64,000 nucleotides of DNA from Woeseia oceani (GCF_001677435.1 NZ_CP016268.1:2221001-2285000); one strand, 5' to 3'; positions 52,520 through 61,993 are shown, numbered from the stretch's first letter. Notes: generated by a model not told the origin, from the sequence alone. Numbers and translations are program-made.

Positions 52520-53578
52520 CTAATCCGGTACGTTCAGCACAGAGCCAAGCATCTTTGCCGTGACTTCCACGATCGGCACGACCCGATCGTAGGCCATGCG
52601 AGTCGGACCGATAACGCCCAGGACACCGATCTTGCCGTCGTCCATGCGGTATGGCGCCGAAACGACGCTGCAGTCATCCAGAATCTGATAACCCGACTCT
52701 TCGCCGATAAATACCTGCACACCGTTGGCGCTGATGCTGCGATCCAGCAGATCGATCAACAGCCGTTTGTGCGAGAACGCGTCGAACAACCGTCGCAGTT
52801 TGTCGATATCCGACAGTTCAGCGATGCCCATCAGGTTGGTCTCGCCACTGACCACGAAACCGCTTTTCTGTGGCCCGGCACCATCCATCGCCGACTGCGC
52901 GACGCTCACGATATCGAGCATCGCCTGGTTCATGGAGTCCCTGGTTTTCTCCAAATCGCTAACCAGCCGCAGGTGAATATCCTTGAGCTCCACGCCCGCG
53001 TAGTTTTCATTGATGTAATTGGCCGCGCGTTGCAGCTCATCACTCGTATAGTTGCGGTCGGTATTCAGAATGCGGTTCTGCACTTCGCGGTTGTTGATAA
53101 CCAGGATGGCCAGCACCCGATTGTCCGACAGCGGCAGAAATTCGATTTGCCGGAGCGTGGCATGCTGGCCTTTGGGCATCGTGACGACACCCGCGAGACT
53201 CGTAATCCGCGACAGCGCATTCGACACCGAACTCACCAGGTTATCCGGGTCCTGGTCATTGCCAGCGAGGCGTTTTTGCAAACGCCGGATCTCACCGTCC
53301 TTGGGCTGTTTGTACTGCACCAGCGTGTCAACGAACATGCGGTAGCCGCGCGGGGTCGGCACCCGGCCTGCCGAAGTGTGCGGTGCGGAGACAAACCCCA
53401 GGTCTTCCAGATCGGCAAGAACGTTACGTATCGTTGCGGGGCTGAGATCCAGACCGGAATCCCGCGATAAAGTGCGCGATCCGACCGGCTGACCATCACG
53501 AATAAAGCGCTGAATCAGTATTTTCAGGAGGTACTGAGAACGCTCATTTGGCACATTGCTGACTGCTTGCTTCGACAT
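52520..53578 (-). CDS. hrcA: heat-inducible transcription repressor HrcA
   Basis: A 352-aa repressor that binds CIRCE operators of chaperone genes. The winged-helix N-terminus has SQYLLKILIQRFIRDGQPVG, then SRTLSRDSGLDLSPATIRNV and HTSAGRVPTPRGYRMFVDTL, and the GAF-like C-terminal domain ends VTAKMLGSVLN. No CIRCE element was found near grpE, dnaK or hrcA in this window, so its targets (for example groESL) are probably elsewhere. Divergent nadK lies 224 bp away. Confidence 0.97.
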   Translation of the reverse strand: MSKQAVSNVPNERSQYLLKILIQRFIRDGQPVGSRTLSRDSGLDLSPATIRNVLADLEDLGFVSAPHTSAGRVPTPRGYRMFVDTLVQYKQPKDGEIRRLQKRLAGNDQDPDNLVSSVSNALSRITSLAGVVTMPKGQHATLRQIEFLPLSDNRVLAILVINNREVQNRILNTDRNYTSDELQRAANYINENYAGVELKDIHLRLVSDLEKTRDSMNQAMLDIVSVAQSAMDGAGPQKSGFVVSGETNLMGIAELSDIDKLRRLFDAFSHKRLLIDLLDRSISANGVQVFIGEESGYQILDDCSVVSAPYRMDDGKIGVLGVIGPTRMAYDRVVPIVEVTAKMLGSVLNVPD

Positions 53579-53802
53579 GCCGGAGATAGGCTCATTTATT
53601 TCACAGGGACCGTGGGCGAAAAAGTATACACAAGGAAGCCATGGTACAAGTCAGTGGACCATGACAAGCTGCACATTGTTGCAAATTTCGCCAAAGTCAG
53701 CCCAGCACCCGCTTGGCGGCAGGGCCGGGGTTTGCAACAATCGCGACCTTTCACGCCGAAGGTGGCTGCGCAAGCACCGCCATCACCTGCCCTGGATCGA
53801 GT

Positions 53803-54702
53803 ATGGAGTTCAAGACAATTGCTGTTCTCGGTCGGGACGAGGACCCTCGAGTTGCCGAGCCAATGTTGCTGCTCGCTGAACACCTCGCACAGGCCGGCAT
53901 CGATGTCATCGCGGATTCAGCGGAAAACTTCGATCTGCCTGCCCGCCAGGTCACGGAAACCGGCTTCGCCCGCCAGGCCGACCTGATCATCGCCATTGGC
54001 GGCGACGGTACGATGCTGCATGCGGCGCGTCTGGCGTTTGATCGCAATGTCCCATTGCTTGGCGTTAATCGCGGCCGCCTTGGCTTTCTGGCCGACATCA
54101 CCCCTGCCGAAATGCTGCATAGCGTCGATCAGGTACTCGCCGGCGACTACACGCGCGAGGCCCGCCAATTGCTGGTCGCCGAGCGCATCCGCGACGGCAA
54201 AATTCAGGCACATGCCATGGCACTGAATGACGTTGTCTTGCAGCGTCGGGAAACCGGCCGCATGGTCGATTTCGAAACACGCATAGCCGGCCGCTTTGTG
54301 AACGCGCACTCCGGCGACGGACTGATCGTGGCAACGCCAACCGGCTCGACCGCCTATGCCCTGAGCTGTGGCGGTCCGATCATCGAGCCGTCACTGAATG
54401 CCGTGGTACTGGTGCCGATTTGTCCCCATACCCTCAGCGACCGGCCGATCGTCGTGCCCGCTACGCTGGAAATTGAAATCCGGGTGCTGGAACGCATGGA
54501 CACCAAGGCGGAAGTCACGGTAGACGGCCATACCCTTGGCGATTTCACGCCAGACGACCGCTTGCTGGTACGCGATGCCGGCAGCCGGGTCACGCTCATC
54601 CACCCGCCCGGCTACGATTATTTCGAGATCCTGCGCTCCAAGTTGCACTGGGGACGTGACAGTCGCCGTCGCGGTGGTTCCGACGAAGTGCCGGAGTCCT
54701 GA
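53803..54702 (+). CDS. nadK: NAD kinase
   Basis: A 299-aa enzyme making NADP from NAD and ATP. The GGDG motif lies in IIAIGGDGTMLHAARL, followed by NRGRLGFLADI; the second signature is ATPTGSTAYALSCGGPIIEP. The ATG at 53803 gives the family N-terminus MEFKTIAVLGR. recN follows with a 1-nt gap. Confidence 0.97.
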   Translation: MEFKTIAVLGRDEDPRVAEPMLLLAEHLAQAGIDVIADSAENFDLPARQVTETGFARQADLIIAIGGDGTMLHAARLAFDRNVPLLGVNRGRLGFLADITPAEMLHSVDQVLAGDYTREARQLLVAERIRDGKIQAHAMALNDVVLQRRETGRMVDFETRIAGRFVNAHSGDGLIVATPTGSTAYALSCGGPIIEPSLNAVVLVPICPHTLSDRPIVVPATLEIEIRVLERMDTKAEVTVDGHTLGDFTPDDRLLVRDAGSRVTLIHPPGYDYFEILRSKLHWGRDSRRRGGSDEVPES

Positions 54703-54703
54703 C

Positions 54704-56407
54704 ATGCTGACCAGCTTGCAGGTCCGAAACTTCGCCATCATCGATCAGGTCGATGTGGTCTTTGCATCCGGCATGACCGTGCTGACCGGCGAGACCGGTG
54801 CCGGTAAATCCATACTCGTGGATGCCCTCGCCCTGGTATTGGGCGAACGTGGCAGTGCCGGGCTGGTACGCGAAGGCGCCGAGCGTGCGGAGATATGCGC
54901 AGAGTTCGACATCAGCAAACACAAGCCAGCCAGTGCCTGGCTTGCCGAGCAGGCACTGGACATGGACGACGCCTGTGTCCTGCGCCGCGTCATTGGCGCT
55001 GATGGGCGTTCACGTGCCTTTATCAATGGCAGCACGGCGACACTGCAAAGTCTGGCGACGCTGGGTGCCCTGTTGCTGGACATTCACGGCCAGCACTTTC
55101 ACCAATCTCTGGGCCGGCGTGAAGTGCAGCGAGACCTGCTGGATCATTTCGGCAAGCTCACCGAACAACGCAACACGGTGGCCGCTGCCTGGACGTCCTG
55201 GCACGAGCTGGCGGCGGAACTGACGTCGCTGGAAGAGGACGACGCGGATCGCGCCTCGCGCATCGACCTGCTGGAGTTTCAGCTCGACGAACTCGAAGTG
55301 CTGGACCTAAAAGCCGATGAACTCAACGAGTTACGTGCGGAACGTAAGAAACTACATTATAGCGGACGCATCGCGGATGGCGTTGCCGAAGCGCTGCAAC
55401 TCATCTTTGAGGCCGATCCGGACAACGCTCACCGACTGCTGGCGAAAGCGCAGCAATCATTGCAACCGCTTGGCGAGTTCGACAAGAACCTCGCCGCGGC
55501 CGTTGCCCTGCTTTCAGAGTCGGTCATACAGGTTGCCGAAGCCGCCGACCAGTTGCAGCGCTGCGCCGACAACCTGGACGCCGATCCAGCACGCCGCGAC
55601 TGGATCGAAGAACGTCTCGACGCGGTGCAGTCAATCGCGCGCAAGCACCGGATCGAACCGGAAGCGCTGGGAGATTTGCGCGAACGCATTGCGCAACAGC
55701 TCGATGATTTGCGCAACGCGAAGCAACGTGGCGAACAACTCGAAGAACGCGTCGCCAAAGCATGGGGCGACTACGAATCGCAAGCACGGATACTTAGCAA
55801 GGGCCGGCAGCAAGCCGCGAAGAAGTTGTCAGCCGCGGTAACGGCCGCGATGGCCGACCTGGGTATGCCGGGTGGTGTATTCGAGGTCACATTAAAGCCG
55901 CGCGCGGCGGCCGACGCGCGCGCCTGGGGTCTTGAAGATGCCGAGTACCTGATCAGCGCGAACCCCGGTCAACGCCCCATGCCACTGACCAAAGTCGCCT
56001 CGGGCGGCGAATTGTCACGGATGAGTTTGTCGATCCAGGTTATTGCCAGTGATGGCAGCGCCATTCCGACCATGATCTTCGATGAAGTCGACAGCGGTGT
56101 CGGCGGCAGCGTCGCGGAGATGGTGGGACGGCGCCTGCGGGAACTGGCGGACCGTCGCCAGGTTCTCTGCGTAACGCATTTGCCGCAGGTCGCCAGTCAG
56201 GCCGGCCAGCACCTGCGCGTTAACAAAATCACCGATGGCAAGTCCACCCGCACTACCGTGACAGTGCTGAAAAAAGACGAGCGCATCGAAGAACTCGCAC
56301 GCATGCTGGGTGGGGTGGAGATTACCAAACGAACCCGCGATCACGCCGCGGAAATGCTCGGCAAGGTGGGTGGCGTTCGCAAGAAGCGCAAACGCAACGC
56401 CGGCTAG
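54704..56407 (+). CDS. recN: DNA repair protein RecN
   Basis: A 567-aa SMC-like ATPase recruited to DNA breaks. N-terminal MLTSLQVRNFAIIDQVDVVF with Walker A LTGETGAGKSILVDAL; a central coiled coil; then the signature VASGGELSRMSLSIQV, Walker B PTMIFDEVDSGVGGSVAEMV and H-loop CVTHLPQVASQAGQH. The C-terminus is basic. Its stop is one base from the convergent fur stop. No LexA box was searched in detail. Confidence 0.97.
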   Translation: MLTSLQVRNFAIIDQVDVVFASGMTVLTGETGAGKSILVDALALVLGERGSAGLVREGAERAEICAEFDISKHKPASAWLAEQALDMDDACVLRRVIGADGRSRAFINGSTATLQSLATLGALLLDIHGQHFHQSLGRREVQRDLLDHFGKLTEQRNTVAAAWTSWHELAAELTSLEEDDADRASRIDLLEFQLDELEVLDLKADELNELRAERKKLHYSGRIADGVAEALQLIFEADPDNAHRLLAKAQQSLQPLGEFDKNLAAAVALLSESVIQVAEAADQLQRCADNLDADPARRDWIEERLDAVQSIARKHRIEPEALGDLRERIAQQLDDLRNAKQRGEQLEERVAKAWGDYESQARILSKGRQQAAKKLSAAVTAAMADLGMPGGVFEVTLKPRAAADARAWGLEDAEYLISANPGQRPMPLTKVASGGELSRMSLSIQVIASDGSAIPTMIFDEVDSGVGGSVAEMVGRRLRELADRRQVLCVTHLPQVASQAGQHLRVNKITDGKSTRTTVTVLKKDERIEELARMLGGVEITKRTRDHAAEMLGKVGGVRKKRKRNAG

Positions 56408-56408
56408 T

Positions 56409-56825
56409 CTACTTTTCTTTCTTTTTGAGAGGCCGTACGTACAGCACGAGGCTGTGATCGATCAACTCGTAGTTGTGCTTGCGCGCAATTTCTTTTTGCA
56501 GGCGCTCGATCTCATCGTTCATGAATTCGACGACGTCGCCGGTCTCAACGCAAACCATGTGGTCGTGATGCTCACCTTCATCCACTTCAAAGACCGAATG
56601 GCCACCTTCGAAGTTGTGCCGGGTCACGAGGCCCGCTGATTCAAACTGGGTCAAAACGCGGTAGACCGTTGCCAGGCCGATATCCTCGCCCGTCTCCAGC
56701 AATTCTTTGTAGATGTCTTCGGCACTGAGGTGACGGGTACCATCGCCCTCAAGAATCTCAAGGATCTTGAGTCGCGGCAAGGTCACTTTCAATCCGGCTT
56801 TTCGAAGTTCCTGACGCTGTAACAT
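56409..56825 (-). CDS. fur: ferric uptake regulator Fur
   Basis: A 138-aa iron-sensing repressor. The DNA-binding wing helix is AEDIYKELLETGEDIGLATV and YRVLTQFESAGLV; the metal-binding region HFDxGH is represented by NFEGGHSVFEVDEGEHHDHM. Only one Cys (MVCVETGD) is seen in the HHDHMVC region. The start is the ATG at 56825 (MLQRQELRKAGLKVTLPR). It is divergent from bamE, the arrangement of many pseudomonads. Confidence 0.97.
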   Translation of the reverse strand: MLQRQELRKAGLKVTLPRLKILEILEGDGTRHLSAEDIYKELLETGEDIGLATVYRVLTQFESAGLVTRHNFEGGHSVFEVDEGEHHDHMVCVETGDVVEFMNDEIERLQKEIARKHNYELIDHSLVLYVRPLKKKEK

Positions 56826-56980
56826 CCGCAACTCTCTCAATTTATTAGGGGAAATCCGCGGCTATCGTCGCCGCCGTCGAGCAGGTATCATTCAGCGCCT
56901 ATTATGACCCAGTTATCCGTACGGCTCCACCTGTACGACCGGAGTCCGGGTAACCCCCGGCCAACCTGATTCGAGTACCC

Positions 56981-57307
56981 ATGCAACGATTAGCCCTGAC
57001 ACTGTTCGCCTTCCTGCTACTGTCGCTGACCAGCGCGTGCGTCTACCAAGCCCCGCTCTCCCAGGGCAACCTGCTGAAAACGGAAGACCTTGAACAGGTC
57101 GAGGTCGGCATGACCCGCAGCCAGGTTCGGTTTCTGCTCGGCACACCGATGGTGAGCGACCCGTTTCACAACGATCGCTGGGACTACGTTTACTACCTGC
57201 GTATAGGGCGCGAAAAAGCCAGCTTCAAGCGCTGGGTATCCATTTACTTCGATGGCGAAACAGTTTCGCGGATCGAACGTGACCGCGAACTAAGCCCCAA
57301 CATTTGA
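56981..57307 (+). CDS. bamE: outer membrane assembly factor BamE
   Basis: A 108-aa outer-membrane lipoprotein of the BAM complex. The signal peptide (QRLALTLFAFLLLSL) ends in a lipobox LTSAC with the lipidated Cys at residue 20. The SmpA/OmlA fold follows: VGMTRSQVRFLLGTPMVSDP and RWDYVYYLRIGREK. It sits between fur and rnfH-ratA, the conserved neighbourhood. Confidence 0.97.
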   Translation: MQRLALTLFAFLLLSLTSACVYQAPLSQGNLLKTEDLEQVEVGMTRSQVRFLLGTPMVSDPFHNDRWDYVYYLRIGREKASFKRWVSIYFDGETVSRIERDRELSPNI

Positions 57308-57334
57308 GTACGACCCGGGTCTGCGTGCCCGGCG

Positions 57335-57658
57335 TTACGGGTCTGCCGGCTTTTGGCCCATGGCACGGCCATGCTCTGCGAGCTGCCGCCGCGCTTCACG
57401 CGGATCCATTAACAGCGAACGGTAAATCTCAACCCGGTCGCCGTTACGCAATAGCTGGCTACGTTTGACAGGCTGCCCCCACACTCCCGTCGCAAGCACG
57501 TTCAGGTCGATGTCGGGAAACAAGGCACGAATAGCGGACTGATCGATAGCGTCGTCGACGCTACTCCCTGCAGGTACAGTGACTGCTTTTAAGACCTGCC
57601 GATCCGGCAAGGCAAATACCACCTCAACTTCCAGGTCTACAGTGGCGTCGTCGCTCAT
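57335..57658 (-). CDS. rnfH: RnfH family (UPF0125) ubiquitin-like protein
   Basis: A 107-aa beta-grasp protein. It shows VEVVFALPDRQVLKAVTVPA and RNGDRVEIYRSLLMDPREAR, typical of RnfH. The biochemical role is not established. It overlaps ratA by 4 nt, the usual ratA-rnfH pairing. Confidence 0.93.
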   Translation of the reverse strand: MSDDATVDLEVEVVFALPDRQVLKAVTVPAGSSVDDAIDQSAIRALFPDIDLNVLATGVWGQPVKRSQLLRNGDRVEIYRSLLMDPREARRQLAEHGRAMGQKPADP

Positions 57659-58098
57659 GTCGCCCCGCCGGCATAGACGGTAACGGCGCGCTGCGTGAAA
57701 GCATCAACCAGCGAATTGCAGGTGTCTTCGAAAAATGAACCGAAGATGACATCAACCAGTGTCGACTCGAATTCAAAGTCAATGTCGAGCACGACCTTGG
57801 ATCCGTGCCCTGGCAGATCGGTGAAACGCCAACCGCCCTCAAGATGGTGAAAAGGACCACCAACAAGGCGCAGCTCTATCCCTTCGTACGGATGCCCCGT
57901 ATTGCGGGTCGTGAAAGATTTACGAATGCCGGACTTGTTGAGTTCCAGCATCGCTTCCACGGTATCGCCGTCACGGTTGAGTATGCGCGCGTCGCTGCAC
58001 CACGGCAGGAACTCCGGATAGGCTCCAATGTCATCCACCAGCTCGTACATCTGCTGCGCGCTGTAGGGAACCAGCGCGCTGCGATGAGCGCTACGCAT
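57655..58098 (-). CDS. ratA: RatA / COQ10-like START domain protein
   Basis: A 147-aa START-fold protein. Family hallmarks: RSALVPYSAQQMYELVDDIG, AYPEFLPWCSDARIL, and FGSFFEDTCNSLVDAFTQRA. The E. coli homologue was reported to inhibit 70S assembly; the family also includes COQ10, a ubiquinone-binding protein, so the main role may be in quinone handling. It overlaps rnfH. Confidence 0.93.
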   Translation of the reverse strand: MRSAHRSALVPYSAQQMYELVDDIGAYPEFLPWCSDARILNRDGDTVEAMLELNKSGIRKSFTTRNTGHPYEGIELRLVGGPFHHLEGGWRFTDLPGHGSKVVLDIDFEFESTLVDVIFGSFFEDTCNSLVDAFTQRAVTVYAGGAT

Positions 58099-58136
58099 GA
58101 GAAGACATACAGCCGACGGTGCCTGCTAAATGCGGT

Positions 58137-59534
58137 CTAGCCACCAGACATTTCAGGCAATACGCCGATGGCTTTGAGGAACACGAACAGGATGGCAACC
58201 GGCGCGACAAAGCGTGCCAGAAAACGCCAGACCCGGTAGCCGGTTCCAGCCCCGCCCAATTCTTCAGAGGTGGAGTTCCGGCACATCACCCATGCGGCGA
58301 AGATGGTGATCAGCAGGCCACTGAGCGGCAACATCACGTTGCTGGTCAGGTAATCGATGTTGTCGAACAACGTTCCTCTGAAGAACGTCACCCCCGAAAT
58401 CGCGTTGAACGAGAACACGGTGGCGAAGCCCAGCACCCATATAACGCTGCCCACAATAACGGCGGCCTCTGCGCGCGAGCGTTTGAAGTGCTCGACGCAC
58501 CACGCAACGGCAGGTTCAACCAAACCCAGGGCGGACGTCCACGCCGCGAAGGTCAGCAACACGAAGAAGAGGGTCGCGAAGAATGTGCCGCCGGTCATGT
58601 GTCCGAACGCCAGCGGCAATGTGACGAACACAAGGCCCGGACCATCGGCCGGATCCAAGCCGTTTGCGAACACCAATGGGAAAATGACCAAACCAGCCAG
58701 AATCGCGATGCCGGTATCGGCAATAACCACCGCCGCAGAGGCGCCGGTAATTGAGGTTTCTTCCGGCAGGTAGGCGCCGTAGGCCATGATGGCACCCATG
58801 CCGACACTCAGTGTGAAAAATGCCTGCCCCATCGCGGCGAGTACGCTGTCCCAGGTCAGTGCATCGAAATCAGCCGAAAACATGAATGCAACGCCGCTGC
58901 CGAAATGCCCGGAGTTAATGGAGTAACCCAGCAAGGTGAACATCAGCAGCAACAGCGCCGGCACCATGAAACGCACCGCTTTTTCGAGACCGCGCTCCAC
59001 GCCACGCGCCACCACAAATACCGTGAGCCCCATAAAGAAAGTGTGGCACAAGGCGAGCTTCCACCAACTGCTGGTGAATGAGGAAAACTCGGCACCGACA
59101 GCCGTGGCGCTGGCGCCGGTGAACGTGCCGCTGACGCTCTTGAAGACGTAAGCCAGCGTCCAGCCGCCGATAACGCTGTAATAGGAAAGAATCAGCACAC
59201 CGGCCAGAACACCCAGACTGCCAACCCATTTCCAGTGACTGGAACTGCCTTCCTCCTTGCCCAGCAGCGCCATGGTGGCCACCGGATTGCGGCGGCCACG
59301 GCGGCCGATAAGGATTTCCGACATCATGACCGGCATACCGATCAGGAACACGCATAAGAGGTAGACGAGGACGAACGCACCGCCGCCGTTCTGACCGGCA
59401 ATGTACGGAAACTTCCAGATGTTGCCGAGGCCTACCGCCGACCCCGTCACTGCCAGTATGAAGGCCATGCGTGAGGACCAATGGCCGTGCAGTGATTTGC
59501 GTTTGCCGTTGTCGCTAGTTTCCGGTGTGAGCAT
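58137..59534 (-). CDS. sodium-dependent neurotransmitter:sodium symporter (SNF/NSS) family transporter
   Basis: A 465-aa inner-membrane transporter with about 11-12 transmembrane helices. The N-terminal signature AVTGSAVGLGNIWKFPYIAG followed by QNGGGAFVLVYLLCVFLIG carries the sodium-binding backbone. Bacterial members import amino acids such as tryptophan, tyrosine or leucine using the Na gradient; the substrate here is unknown. It sits between ratA and smpB, which are adjacent in E. coli. Confidence 0.9.
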   Translation of the reverse strand: MLTPETSDNGKRKSLHGHWSSRMAFILAVTGSAVGLGNIWKFPYIAGQNGGGAFVLVYLLCVFLIGMPVMMSEILIGRRGRRNPVATMALLGKEEGSSSHWKWVGSLGVLAGVLILSYYSVIGGWTLAYVFKSVSGTFTGASATAVGAEFSSFTSSWWKLALCHTFFMGLTVFVVARGVERGLEKAVRFMVPALLLLMFTLLGYSINSGHFGSGVAFMFSADFDALTWDSVLAAMGQAFFTLSVGMGAIMAYGAYLPEETSITGASAAVVIADTGIAILAGLVIFPLVFANGLDPADGPGLVFVTLPLAFGHMTGGTFFATLFFVLLTFAAWTSALGLVEPAVAWCVEHFKRSRAEAAVIVGSVIWVLGFATVFSFNAISGVTFFRGTLFDNIDYLTSNVMLPLSGLLITIFAAWVMCRNSTSEELGGAGTGYRVWRFLARFVAPVAILFVFLKAIGVLPEMSGG

Positions 59535-59627
59535 TATTATTCTCGTCTCCCGCGATGGCCCGGATTCTGGATCAAATCAGCCCCCCTGACAACAACCCTT
59601 GACCGTGTAGACCGCGGCTCACTGCCG

Positions 59628-59633
59628 TATAAT
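59628..59633 (+). promoter_or_regulatory. -10 element before smpB
   Basis: TATAAT at 59628-59633 followed by CGCCGG, 38 bp before the smpB ATG. A TTGACC lies too far upstream (23-bp spacer) to be its -35. Confidence 0.5.
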
Positions 59634-59671
59634 CGCCGGCCGCCTTAGGCAGATGGTTGCAAGCCACCGCA

Positions 59672-60145
59672 ATGAGCAAAACGAAAAAAGCTGGAAAAAC
59701 GGACTCCCGCATTGCGGAGAATCGCAAGGCCCGACACGACTACTTCATTGAAGACACGTATGAAGCCGGCCTCGTTCTGCAGGGCTGGGAGGTCAAGAGC
59801 CTGCGGGCAGGCCGCGCCCAAATTACTGAAACCTACGTACACCTCAAAAACGGTGAGGCGTGGCTGATCGGTGCCAACATTTCGCCCTTGCTGAGCGCCT
59901 CGACACACATCACGGCGGAGCCCACCCGCACCCGCAAGTTGCTGCTGAACAAAAACGAACTGGACCGGATGGTCGGTGCCGTCGAACGTAAGGGCTACAC
60001 GCTGGTGGCGCTGAACCTGCACTGGTCGAAAGGCAAAGCGAAAGTGGACATCGGCTTGGCCAAGGGCAAGAAGCAACATGACAAGCGGGCCACGGACAAG
60101 GCACGGGACTGGGAACGACAAAAGGCCAGAATCCTCCGACCCTAG
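59672..60145 (+). CDS. smpB: SsrA-binding protein SmpB
   Basis: A 157-aa trans-translation partner that binds the tRNA-like domain of tmRNA. Signatures: [40 protein letters not shown] and the C-terminal basic tail ([20 protein letters not shown]). The ATG at 59672 gives the family N-terminus. Its partner ssrA is 1.5 kb downstream, separated by a repeat array and hxlR. Confidence 0.97.
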   Translation: MSKTKKAGKTDSRIAENRKARHDYFIEDTYEAGLVLQGWEVKSLRAGRAQITETYVHLKNGEAWLIGANISPLLSASTHITAEPTRTRKLLLNKNELDRMVGAVERKGYTLVALNLHWSKGKAKVDIGLAKGKKQHDKRATDKARDWERQKARILRP

Positions 60146-60208
60146 CTGTTAAATCAATACCTTAGGCACTTTTCATAATGTTCTTAATCAAGAGGATTTG
60201 AAGAGAGT

Positions 60209-61106
60209 TTGGGGGCAACTCCGGTGACGTCCGGGCCCGACCTAACACGGGTTCGGGCGCAGAAACGGCGCCTCGCCACTCGCGCTTGGGCGATCCAGGT
60301 CCGGTGAAACAGACAGCTACACCCGCCCACCGATGACGACCCGCAGCAAGGGTTATTCGCCTTGTGTAACGGCACTCGCGACCGTTTGGGGGCAACTCCA
60401 GATCCTTCAGGCCAGTTTCAGTCTGTCTCCGGGTGCAGGAACAGCGCTTCACCACTTGCACCCGAGCAATCGCCATCCCCGGCAGCGAAGACAGCTTCAC
60501 TCCTCCGCTGGGAATTGCCAAACAAGTCGTTACGTTCCTTGTTTAATGTCATTTACTCACTCAGTTGGGGGCAACTGCAGCGCCTTCGGCCCGGTCACAC
60601 AGCGACTCGAAATGCAGCAACAGCGGCTCACCGTCCGCAGTCGAGCGAACATGAAGCCCCCAACGTCAGAGCGCTTAACGTCTCAGTAACAGGAGCAGAA
60701 CAAGCCGGAGCACGCCTCAGTCGAGGTCATTTGCCACCGGTACTTGGGGGCAACTCCAACGTCTTCGATCCAATCGCACAGTGACACGAAGTGCAGCGAC
60801 AACGGCTCACCGTCCGCACTCGGGCGAACATGAAGGCCCCAACGTCAGAGAGCTGAACTCCTCAGTGACTGGAGCAAGACAAGCAAGTTCGCGCCTCAGT
60901 TGAGGTCATTTGCCGCCGCCAAGTGGGGGCAACTCCAGCGTCTTCGATTCAGTCGCGTAATGCGTCCAAATGCAGTCACAGGCGCTAAGCACGCGCCCTC
61001 AAGCGATGATCCGGGCAGCAGCAGTTTACAGGTTCATAGTTCCGCTTAACCTAATTTAGAACAATACGTTATACCCCCTACTTAATGTTGCCTACCATTT
61101 TAATTT
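60209..61106 (-). repeat. array of five decayed copies of the hxlR 3' end (period about 179 bp)
   Basis: Copies end (minus-strand coding sense) at GGGGGCAA beginning at 60211, 60388, 60567, 60746 and 60925; the true hxlR copy is at 61107. Spacings are 177, 179, 179, 179 and 182. On the minus strand the copies at 60567 and 60746 read TADGEPLLLHFESLCD and SADGEPLSLHFVSLCD, clearly related to hxlR SASGEQLFLNLESLCD; all end near VAPN or VAPK. The 60567 and 60746 units are alike over their whole length, including the non-coding half; the others have diverged. No start codon or full domain is present, so they are not genes. The 60146-60208 stretch holds nothing recognised. Confidence 0.85.
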
Positions 61107-61424
61107 GGGGGCAACTTCAGGGCCTGCTGCCCAGTCGCAGAGCGACTCGAGGTTTAGAAACAGTTGCTCGCCACTCGCACTCAAGCGGTAGCCGAGCCTG
61201 GGAATCCTCTCAATGATCCCAAGCCGGGATAGTTCGTGTATTCGGGCCTGCAATACGCTGGGAGAAATCCGTCCGCAGGCTGCCTGCAGTGCACGAAAAG
61301 TCAGCGCTCCGCCACGCAACTCCCAGATCACACGCAATGCCCAGCGCCGACCCAGCAGGTCACTCAGAACGACAAACGCCGCCGGCGTGGGTTGACGTCG
61401 CCAACGTCCAGGGCTTTTGTTCAT
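61092..61424 (-). CDS. HxlR-family winged-helix transcriptional regulator
   Basis: A 110-aa winged helix-turn-helix protein of the HxlR type, the small redox- or effector-responsive regulators. The core is LSDLLGRRWALRVIWELRGG, FRALQAACGRISPSVLQARI and LGIIERIPRLGYRLSASGEQ. GGAGG lies 4-5 nt before the ATG, a strong ribosome site. It lies between smpB and ssrA on the opposite strand, with decayed copies of its own 3' end downstream. Its target is unknown. Confidence 0.85.
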   Translation of the reverse strand: MNKSPGRWRRQPTPAAFVVLSDLLGRRWALRVIWELRGGALTFRALQAACGRISPSVLQARIHELSRLGIIERIPRLGYRLSASGEQLFLNLESLCDWAAGPEVAPKLKW

Positions 61425-61560
61425 GCGGCCTCCAGCTAGTTGCTATGCAAACAGTAGCGACGTTGTTTTTTGCTTCGATATCAATAGCGTAGCTGAGCGT
61501 TGGGGCAATGCAAGGAATCCCGGGCTGTCGTGCTTCATACCCAATTCGCTTGGCAAGTGA

Positions 61561-61588
61561 TTGTAATTTGCCGAAACGCCCCTACACT
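61561..61588 (+). promoter_or_regulatory. putative ssrA promoter
   Basis: TTGTAA (61561-61566), 16-bp spacer, TACACT (61583-61588). It would start transcription about 33 nt before the mature tmRNA 5' end, leaving a short leader for RNase P removal. The gap 61425-61560 holds nothing else recognised. Confidence 0.5.
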
Positions 61589-61627
61589 GTGGACAGCGTC
61601 GGCTGGTGGCCGGCGCTGATAGACACC

Positions 61628-61988
61628 GGGGGCGACATGGCTTCGACGTGGGTCGCGAAACTCTGGGTGCATGCCGAGGAACAGATAACCTCGTAAATCC
61701 AGCTGTAACACTTATAGTTGCCAACGACGACAACTACGCATTAGCTGCTTAAAAACCAGTTGAATGCCCTCTGACCGGATGTGCCTGTGCGTTCGGGGTC
61801 CAGGGGTCACCCACATAGGACCGCGGGGAGGGTGTGCTCAGCACGCAAACCGTTAAATCCAATCTGAGCAGGCCGTGAGTCTTCCCTGCCCTTCGGGTAG
61901 CTCACGGTGAGATTAAAGAAGGGATAAGCATGTAGACCTCATAGCGGAGGGCTTGCGGACGCGGGTTCGATTCCCGCCGCCTCCACCA
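61628..61988 (+). ncRNA. ssrA: transfer-messenger RNA
   Basis: A 361-nt tmRNA. The tRNA-like acceptor stem pairs GGGGGCG at the 5' end with CGCCTCC before ACCA at the 3' end; the T-loop is GGTTCGATTCC. After the 5' arm GACATGGCTTCGACGTG the resume codon GCC is at 61720, and the tag reads ANDDNYALAA with stop TAA at 61750-61752. It is followed by an intrinsic terminator. The 3' end is an integration site (see scars downstream). Confidence 0.97.
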
Positions 61989-61993
61989 ACAAA

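Noticed and set aside
53640-53700. Heat-shock promoter before hrcA
   Set aside because: CTTGTGT and CCCACGG occur near the right distance on the minus strand but match sigma-32 elements poorly.
60162-60521. 119-codon minus-strand frame in the hxlR array
   Set aside because: It runs across decayed repeat copies in a frame different from the hxlR-related one and has no domain.
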